From: Spirochaetales bacterium
Lineage (GTDB): Bacteria > Spirochaetota > Spirochaetia > Treponematales > UBA12059
Reading direction: 5' to 3'
Assembly: GCA_016938515.1 (NCBI GenBank)
Contig: JAFGUM010000511.1
Coordinates: 1 to 11,311, forward strand
DNA: 11,311 nucleotides
The translations under genes were made by a program, and so were the position numbers. The notes below the pieces were generated by a model. It did not search any database. It saw only the letters and a list, made by a program, of their open reading frames with translations, and was not told the DNA's origin. Positions 6,905 through 11,311 of this stretch are shown in pieces. Positions within the stretch are counted from its first letter, which is position 1, and every line of letters begins with the position of its first letter.

Positions 6905-8373
6905 CGAATACCCCCTTCCGCCGGTAGTCGGATGCGTACGATTGTCCCGTGGCCTGGCGTGGAGTTCAGTTCGACTCGCCCGCGTCCATCGGTGGCCAGG
7001 CTAACCCTGCGAATGACGTTTCTGAGGCCTATGCCAGCACCGGTCGGCTCATCGTCGCCTGTTCCCTCAGTGATGATTCGCTCTATCTCCTCACTGGACA
7101 TGCCGTCGCCTGAGTCTTCTACCGACAGCACCGCCTCGCCGTCTTCCATAAAAGTGCGTACCAGTACGGTGCCTCCCTGCTCGCGTTTGGCCAGGCCATG
7201 GCCCACGGCGTTTTCCACCAGCGGTTGCAGGACAAGAGCCGGGGTTTCTACTCGGAGCGTGTCGTCTTCCGCGTCCACCTGAAACGAGTAGCGCTCGCCG
7301 AAACGGAGACGGAGTAGCCAGATGTAACGCCGTACGCATTCCAGCTCGTCGGAGACGCGAACCGACCGGGACGGTGGTTTGAGCGCGTAGCGGATAAATT
7401 CTGCCAGATTCTCCATGAAGTCTCCCGATCGGTCGGCACCCTCCGACAGGGCTAGCTGCTGCCCGGCTGCCAGGGTGTTGAACAGGAAATGCGGGTTTAT
7501 CTGCGTCTGCAGAGCCAGGAGCTCGGCGTCCTTGAGCTTGTGGTCCATGTCCAGGAGACGTACGCGCTCTTCCATGAGGCTGCGCTCGAGGTCGGCTTTG
7601 GCTTTCTGTTCTTCGAAGGCGAGTCGTACGCTCTCGCGCATGCTGGCAAATGACGCGGCCATGACGCCGATCTCGTCGGGGCGTCCCGGTGCGGGCAGGT
7701 CGTGGTCGTAATCTCCCCGCCCAAGGGCTTCCGCCGCGAGAGCCAGTTTGGCCAGAGGTTCTGTAAGCCGGTACGAGAAATTGACCAGTATAGTCATGCC
7801 CATCAAGGTGGCAAAGACGACTAAAGTAGCGTTGGTTACCAGAACCGAGGTGACCATGGAGTTGAAGCCGGAGAAAGCGGCGAGCGAATCGGATATAAAG
7901 ACGCCCTGGATGCGGTCTATCAGATAGTAAATATGCTGTAGTCGCCGCTCGGCGCTCTCGAAGCGCTCGGTGTATGTAGCTACGTCTCTGCCGCGCTTCG
8001 CAGCGACGCTCGCCTCCGTATCCGCCAGAAAGCCGCCAAGAAGTCCTGACAGGTCGCGTTGCAGAAGCAATGAATCATCGGCCCTGATCTCGCGGTTGAG
8101 GCGTCGAGCGTTATCCGCCAGTCGGGTGGAATGCTTGATGTACTCCTTGAGGGCGTCAGAACTTTTCATTGAAAGGTAGGCCGTAAGGCTTTCATCGGTT
8201 TTGGCCAGAGAATTGCGGATGTCTTCCATCAGCTGGTTGTTTTGGAACAGTATTTCGACGCTTTGCGCCAACTCCAGTGACGCCAGCCCCGTGTACAGCA
8301 CCGCAGACGCGACGATGAGCAGGATGAGCGCGGAGTTGGTTATGATTTTGCTGCGGACACCGCCTGGCTTCAT
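6901..8373 (-). CDS. Sensor histidine kinase, LytS/YesM type
   Basis: This 490-residue membrane kinase has a first membrane helix at about 11-30 and an extracytoplasmic part (31-173) that looks all-helical, with no Cache or PAS motif. A second helix at about 174-198 is followed by HAMP (199-251), a coiled coil (252-285) and a His_kinase/HATPase core. The phosphoacceptor is His295 in QINPHFLFNT. The ATP site shows PLVENAVGHGL (384-394), DSGDGM (420-425) and GAGIGLRN (445-452). The reading frame opens at 8484, but the ATG at 8373 was chosen because it overlaps the stop of the upstream gene as ATGA and puts a short basic tail before the first helix. Such kinases pair with YesN-like regulators. 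With binding-protein genes on both sides, I infer sensing through bound partner proteins. Confidence 0.93.
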   Translation of the reverse strand: MKPGGVRSKIITNSALILLIVASAVLYTGLASLELAQSVEILFQNNQLMEDIRNSLAKTDESLTAYLSMKSSDALKEYIKHSTRLADNARRLNREIRADDSLLLQRDLSGLLGGFLADTEASVAAKRGRDVATYTERFESAERRLQHIYYLIDRIQGVFISDSLAAFSGFNSMVTSVLVTNATLVVFATLMGMTILVNFSYRLTEPLAKLALAAEALGRGDYDHDLPAPGRPDEIGVMAASFASMRESVRLAFEEQKAKADLERSLMEERVRLLDMDHKLKDAELLALQTQINPHFLFNTLAAGQQLALSEGADRSGDFMENLAEFIRYALKPPSRSVRVSDELECVRRYIWLLRLRFGERYSFQVDAEDDTLRVETPALVLQPLVENAVGHGLAKREQGGTVLVRTFMEDGEAVLSVEDSGDGMSSEEIERIITEGTGDDEPTGAGIGLRNVIRRVSLATDGRGRVELNSTPGHGTIVRIRLPAEGGIR

Positions 8374-9356
8374 GGCGTCTCGCCTTCCGGCGTGCGGACA
8401 TAAAAGCCCGCTTCGATCGGCGCGGACGGCCGCTGCCCCGACTTGATGCGCGTAAAGGCTCTTACCGCCTCGCGGCCTATCCACTTTGAGTCGCGCACGA
8501 TACTAGCTGCGACGACGCCTTTTTCGATGTACCTGAGTATCTCGGGGGTCTCGTCGGCTCCCACAATGACCACGCGGCCCACGCGATTGAGCTCCACGAC
8601 CACCTGGGCCACTCCCATCGTGTCCCTGGAATTGGCGCAGAAAATGGCGTTGATCCCGGGGTCGGTGTCCAGCATCGCCGACGCTGATTCCTCGCCCGCG
8701 AGCGTACCTGGGCGGGCCCGGGTCAACGCGGAGACAGCCGCGCCAGGGAACGACTTGAGCGACGCGGACAGGCCGCGGTAGAGGGGCTCGTCTTCTTCGG
8801 GGCCAGTTCCGTTAGCTGGCAGGATGACGCCGATGCGTGCCGAAGAGCCGAGCGCCGCGCAGATGAGCTTGCCGCCTTCGAAGCCCTGTAGCAGTGACGC
8901 CGATCCTATGAAACCCGGTGGGCTGCTCTCTGGTAGGTCGGTACCCACCGGAACAAACACAACGCCGTTTTGTGCGGCTCGTGCCGCTCGCTCATTGACG
9001 GGGTCGCCGCGGGGCGAATACATGATGAGCCCATCGACTCCGGCGCCCAGGGCTATCTCGAAGAAGCGTTCTTTGTCCGCCTCCGACGATCCGGGGTGCC
9101 GGAATACCTGGACCGCGCTGTCTGCCTCCTGGGCTCCGACACGTACGCCTTCGACCAAACCAGAGAAGAAGGAGTCGTCGTCGTCAGGTATTACGAGAAC
9201 GAGATGATAGCGCGCACGCGGCACCGTCGACGTCTCGCGGAACACGCCTCCCGCGAAGGCTCTCCGGCTCTTTTCGACGAGGCTTGCGTTCATGAGCGTG
9301 GCTCCTACGAAAGCCACTCCAAAGACTACGGTTAGAATCCCCGCGGCTTTTTTCAT
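8370..9356 (-). CDS. RbsB-like sugar-binding protein, membrane-anchored, probable sensor subunit
   Basis: This 328-residue protein has the type I periplasmic binding-protein fold of the RbsB/LacI family. The segment RYHLVLVIPDDDDSFFSGLV starts lobe 1, GVDGLIMYSP and PVGTDLPES follow the usual lobe pattern, and INAIFCANSRDTMGVAQ, VVIVGADETPEILRYIEKG and VVAASIVRD form the hinge and lobe 2 signatures. The N terminus is one hydrophobic helix (about 5-23) followed by MNASLVEKS, with no lipobox Cys and no convincing cleavage site, so it may stay anchored. It is the first gene of the sensing operon and its stop overlaps the kinase start (ATGA). No ribosome site is visible before its ATG. It is much more divergent than the XylF- and ChvE-like proteins. 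I infer a co-sensor; the ligand is unknown. Confidence 0.85.
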   Translation of the reverse strand: MKKAAGILTVVFGVAFVGATLMNASLVEKSRRAFAGGVFRETSTVPRARYHLVLVIPDDDDSFFSGLVEGVRVGAQEADSAVQVFRHPGSSEADKERFFEIALGAGVDGLIMYSPRGDPVNERAARAAQNGVVFVPVGTDLPESSPPGFIGSASLLQGFEGGKLICAALGSSARIGVILPANGTGPEEDEPLYRGLSASLKSFPGAAVSALTRARPGTLAGEESASAMLDTDPGINAIFCANSRDTMGVAQVVVELNRVGRVVIVGADETPEILRYIEKGVVAASIVRDSKWIGREAVRAFTRIKSGQRPSAPIEAGFYVRTPEGETP

Positions 9357-9580
9357 TTCGCAAGCAGTATAGCATCGAGTGCGTAAACGCGGTTCCCCAA
9401 TTGTAATTCATACTTTTTATAGCGAAAACCTGCTGCAAACCCCTCTACCTGTGCTATCATGCTCACGGAAAAAGTGCAGAATAACGTTACGCGCTCTACG
9501 GGTAGCTACCAACCATTCCTGAATACTGAGTCTACCGCTCCGTCACAGCCTTGATGAAGGCCTGTCGGAGGGAGGTTCCG
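9357..9580. promoter_or_regulatory. Divergent intergenic control region
   Basis: This 224 nt region lies between the sensor operon (minus) and the Cache-HAMP-Fis gene (plus). It is more AT-rich than the flanking genes, as expected for promoters. It contains two perfect short palindromes, TAACGTTA (9482-9489) and GGTAGCTACC (9501-9510). A possible plus-strand -10 TATCAT (9455-9460) has only a poor -35, CTGCAA (9433-9438). A possible second minus-strand -10 is TACAAT (9400-9405). No sigma-54 promoter with correct GG-N10-GC spacing was found. Confidence 0.5.
9366..9374 (-). promoter_or_regulatory. Candidate extended -10 promoter for the sensor operon
   Basis: On the minus strand TGCTATACT fits the extended -10 form (TGn followed by TATAAT with one mismatch). 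Its last base is only 9 nt before the ATG at 9356. No recognisable -35 is present at 17 nt (AACCGC), as expected for extended -10 promoters. Transcription would begin about 3-4 nt before the start codon, giving an almost leaderless mRNA, which agrees with the absence of a Shine-Dalgarno sequence there. Confidence 0.4.
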
Positions 9581-11077
9581 ATGAAATTACACCTGAAAAC
9601 CTGTCTCATTCTGGAGCTTCTGCCTCCTATAGTCTGTGCGTACGTGGTTTCCATCTTCGTAGGCACCGATATGATCTGCCGGAACCTCCTGCTGCAGGCC
9701 CAGAGCAATATGCAACTGGACATCAATTCAGCGCGCCTGATATACCAGAAAGCCCTTGACGAGATGCGTGGGCCCCTCCTGCTCGCTGCGACTGACCCAG
9801 CGATTCAAAATGCGCTGAGAAGCGGATCGCCAGAGCCGGCTGAAACGCGCATGGAGAAGCTTCGCAAAACGATGAACCTCGATGTTTTAAACCTGCTGGA
9901 TATCACGGGGACAGTCGTCGTGCGGAGCAGGACTCCTTCGCGACGTGGAGACTCCCTGGCGACGGATCCTATGATCCGGGCAATCATTGAAGGGCAGGAA
10001 ATCGTAACATCGACGGATGTAGCCAGCTCTGGGGAGCTGCGGCATGAGTCGGATAGCCTTGCACAAATGGCAAGTATACCCATAGTCGGCAAGGCCGGTT
10101 CTTCAGGGACAGATTCTGTTGAAGAGCGGGGGATGCTGCTCAAGTCGAGCGTCGCGGTAAAAGACAACGCGGGTAGGCTGGTTGGTATACTGTACGGTGC
10201 GAGACTGCTCAATCGTGATGGACGTATAGTCGACGAGATATACCAGACTGTCTTCAAGGGCGAAGTCTACAAGGGCAGGCAGATCGGGGAAGCAACGATA
10301 TGCCTTGAGGATGTGCGCATAGCGACCCTGCTTACCAAGGACGGTCTGCGGGCAGTTGGCACTCGCGTATCGCCAGACGTTCGCGAACAGGTGATTATCC
10401 GCGGACAGCCCTGGATAGGACGGGCTTCAGTAGTAGGAGAATGGCACTTGACGGCTTACGAGCCGATCAGAAACCTGTCGGGCGATGTCGTCGGCGCTCT
10501 GGGTCTTGGAATTCTCGAGAGCAAGCTTACCGATATCCGCCATGAGACGCTGACGGTGTTCCTCCTCATTACCCTGGGCGGTGTGCTTCTCTCGTTTGTA
10601 CTGGCTACCCTTATGGCACGAAGCGTGACGGTGTCCATACGGAAGCTCCTTCGGACCGTACAGGCGGTGGCAGACGGAAATCTGGACTGCCAGGCGGATA
10701 CCGAGTCTAGCGTCTGTGAGATAGCCGAGCTAGGCAGGCATATCAACAGGATGACCCTCTCTCTCAAGGAGCGCGCCCTCGTGATGGCCGAAGGTCCTAC
10801 AATAGAAGCCGACAATCTGCTGTTCTACGGCCCGACCATCGCCAGAGCATGCGCTCCGGGCAACACCCCCGATGGCATAGCCACTACCGCGCCCGCGAGC
10901 TCGCCATGCGCCGGCGGGGCTAACGATGTCGGACAGCTGGCCCGCATGGAGATGTGGGAAATTTCCGCGGCCCTGAAAAAATTCGATGGGCAGATGGCGC
11001 GCGCAGCCGAATACCTCGGTATCAACCGGAAGACGCTGAGGGAAAAAATGCACCGGTACGGGCTCAACCAGGACTGA
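9581..11077 (+). CDS. Cache-HAMP membrane sensor fused to an NtrC-type Fis HTH tail
   Basis: In this 498-residue protein a membrane helix (about 10-28) leads into a large extracytoplasmic Cache_3/Cache_2-like sensor (29-324). Recognisable stretches are GRLVGILYGARLLNRDGRIV, YKGRQIGEATICLEDVRIAT, RAVGTRVS and QPWIGRASVVGEWHLTAYEP. A second helix (325-346) and HAMP (347-398, ending INRMTLSLKER) follow. Where a kinase or methyl-accepting domain is expected, the sequence continues RALVMAEGPTIEADNLLF (398-415), which resembles the end of a sigma-54 AAA+ domain. A Pro/Ala-rich linker (416-454) and a Fis-type HTH (455-494, MARAAEYLGINRKTLREKM then HRYGL) complete it. The start at 9581 has GGAGGGAGG 5 nt upstream; the frame reaches back to a TTG at 9551. 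The domain order is unusual. It may be a membrane-tethered DNA-binding protein or a relic of a recombined kinase-regulator pair. Confidence 0.88.
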   Translation: MKLHLKTCLILELLPPIVCAYVVSIFVGTDMICRNLLLQAQSNMQLDINSARLIYQKALDEMRGPLLLAATDPAIQNALRSGSPEPAETRMEKLRKTMNLDVLNLLDITGTVVVRSRTPSRRGDSLATDPMIRAIIEGQEIVTSTDVASSGELRHESDSLAQMASIPIVGKAGSSGTDSVEERGMLLKSSVAVKDNAGRLVGILYGARLLNRDGRIVDEIYQTVFKGEVYKGRQIGEATICLEDVRIATLLTKDGLRAVGTRVSPDVREQVIIRGQPWIGRASVVGEWHLTAYEPIRNLSGDVVGALGLGILESKLTDIRHETLTVFLLITLGGVLLSFVLATLMARSVTVSIRKLLRTVQAVADGNLDCQADTESSVCEIAELGRHINRMTLSLKERALVMAEGPTIEADNLLFYGPTIARACAPGNTPDGIATTAPASSPCAGGANDVGQLARMEMWEISAALKKFDGQMARAAEYLGINRKTLREKMHRYGLNQD

Positions 11078-11079
11078 CG

Positions 11080-11128
11080 CGGTACATTTTCTCCCAACAG
11101 CAGCGTGATAACGGATAAAAAAGTACCG
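11080..11128 (+). repeat. Inverted repeat downstream of the Cache-HAMP-Fis gene
   Basis: CGGTAC (11080-11085) and GTACCG (11123-11128) are exact complements. After one mismatch, TTTT and AAAA extend the stem inward, closing a loop of about 27 nt. It could form a 3' hairpin or be a protein-binding dyad. No T run follows, so I do not call it a terminator. Confidence 0.35.
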
Positions 11129-11201
11129 TCATCCGCACGCGCCAACCGTCCAAAAAACCCCGAAACCTTGTTATTCTGGATCGCCACTCATGAATCATCA
11201 C

Positions 11202-11218
11202 TTGGCACGGCTTCTGCT
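11202..11218 (+). promoter_or_regulatory. Sigma-54 (RpoN) promoter
   Basis: The sequence TTGGCACGGCTTCTGCT matches the sigma-54 consensus TGGCACG-N4-TTGCW. The -24 half TGGCACG is perfect, the spacing between the invariant GG (11204-11205) and GC (11216-11217) is exactly 10 nt, and the -12 half has a single C for T (CTGCT). The expected start of transcription near 11228-11230 leaves room for the strong ribosome site at 11239-11247 and the ATG at 11252. It would require an NtrC-family activator and drives the response-regulator gene cut by the window end. Confidence 0.75.
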
Positions 11219-11251
11219 CTACTACCTGCGTCCTATACAGGAGGAGGTAGA

Positions 11252-11311
11252 ATGATGACCAGCATGGAAGTGGCCAGCTCTGTTGATGTTCTCGTCGTCG
11301 ATGACGAGGAA
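11252..11311 (+). CDS. Response regulator, N-terminal fragment (runs off the window)
   Basis: Twenty codons are visible: MMTSMEVASS then VDVLVVDDEE. A beta strand ending in Asp-Asp-Glu-Glu is the hallmark of the first strand and acidic pocket of a receiver domain. AGGAGGAGG (11239-11247) lies 4 nt before the first ATG and 7 nt before the second (11255), so either could start. The sigma-54 promoter just upstream, and the neighbour with an NtrC-like tail, suggest that this is an NtrC-family regulator (receiver-AAA+-Fis), but the output domain is outside the window and this is only a guess. Confidence 0.8.
   Translation, partial: MMTSMEVASSVDVLVVDDEE

Noticed and set aside
8374..8484. A longer kinase product starting at 8484
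   Set aside because: It would overlap the upstream gene by 115 nt and bury the first membrane helix behind a charged tail. The ATGA overlap at 8370-8373 explains the start better.
9430..9456. A minus-strand sigma-54 promoter (AGGTAGA then TTTGCA)
   Set aside because: The GG-to-GC spacing is 11 nt rather than the strict 10, and the -24 half matches poorly.
9551..9580. A TTG or ATG start at 9551/9554 for the Cache-HAMP-Fis gene
   Set aside because: The strong GGAGGGAGG ribosome site lies inside that extension and is spaced correctly for the ATG at 9581.
1..11311. CRISPR arrays, insertion sequences or transposase genes
   Set aside because: No regularly spaced direct repeats, no transposase or integrase motifs and no target-site duplications were seen.

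Overview
This window is a GC-rich bacterial segment that encodes a sugar-sensing operon, a sugar ABC importer, and the start of a separate sigma-54-type regulatory locus. The double-membrane style proteins (cleaved periplasmic binding protein, lipoprotein, Cache sensor, sigma-54 promoter) suggest a diderm. The combination of LytS/YesM-type signalling with a ChvE/MmsA/MmsB importer is what I would expect from a spirochaete (Spirochaeta/Treponema-like). That assignment is inference only, because no marker gene is present.

Layout. Positions 1-150 hold no gene. They contain a strong rho-independent hairpin flanked by an inverted pair of tRNA-3'-end-like fragments, then a GC-rich palindromic cluster. 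From 151 to 9356 seven genes run on the minus strand. In transcription order the first four are: an RbsB-like anchored sugar-binding protein (8370-9356), a LytS/YesM-type histidine kinase (6901-8373), a YesN-type response regulator with an AraC HTH (5288-6904), and a XylF-like lipoprotein (4258-5301). They are joined by 4, 4 and 14 nt overlaps. After a 193 nt gap with regulatory-looking palindromes comes the importer: chvE-like binding protein (2973-4064), mmsA/gguA-like double ATPase (1349-2869) and mmsB/gguB-like permease (151-1338).

The simplest model is that the two binding proteins report extracellular sugar (probably xylose for the XylF-like one) to the kinase. Its own extracellular part looks like a plain helical bundle with no obvious ligand pocket. 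The AraC-type regulator would then switch on the adjacent importer. This resembles the XylFII-LytS sensor of clostridia, but here a second binding protein is also coupled to the two-component pair.

A 224 nt divergent region (9357-9580) separates this cluster from a plus-strand gene (9581-11077). That gene encodes a Cache-TM-HAMP protein ending in what looks like the last part of an NtrC-family activator (AAA+ tail remnant plus Fis-type HTH), with no kinase and no ATPase core. Downstream, a good sigma-54 promoter (11202-11218) precedes a strong ribosome site and the first 20 codons of a response regulator cut off by the window edge. The chimera and the sigma-54 promoter are the most unusual items here.
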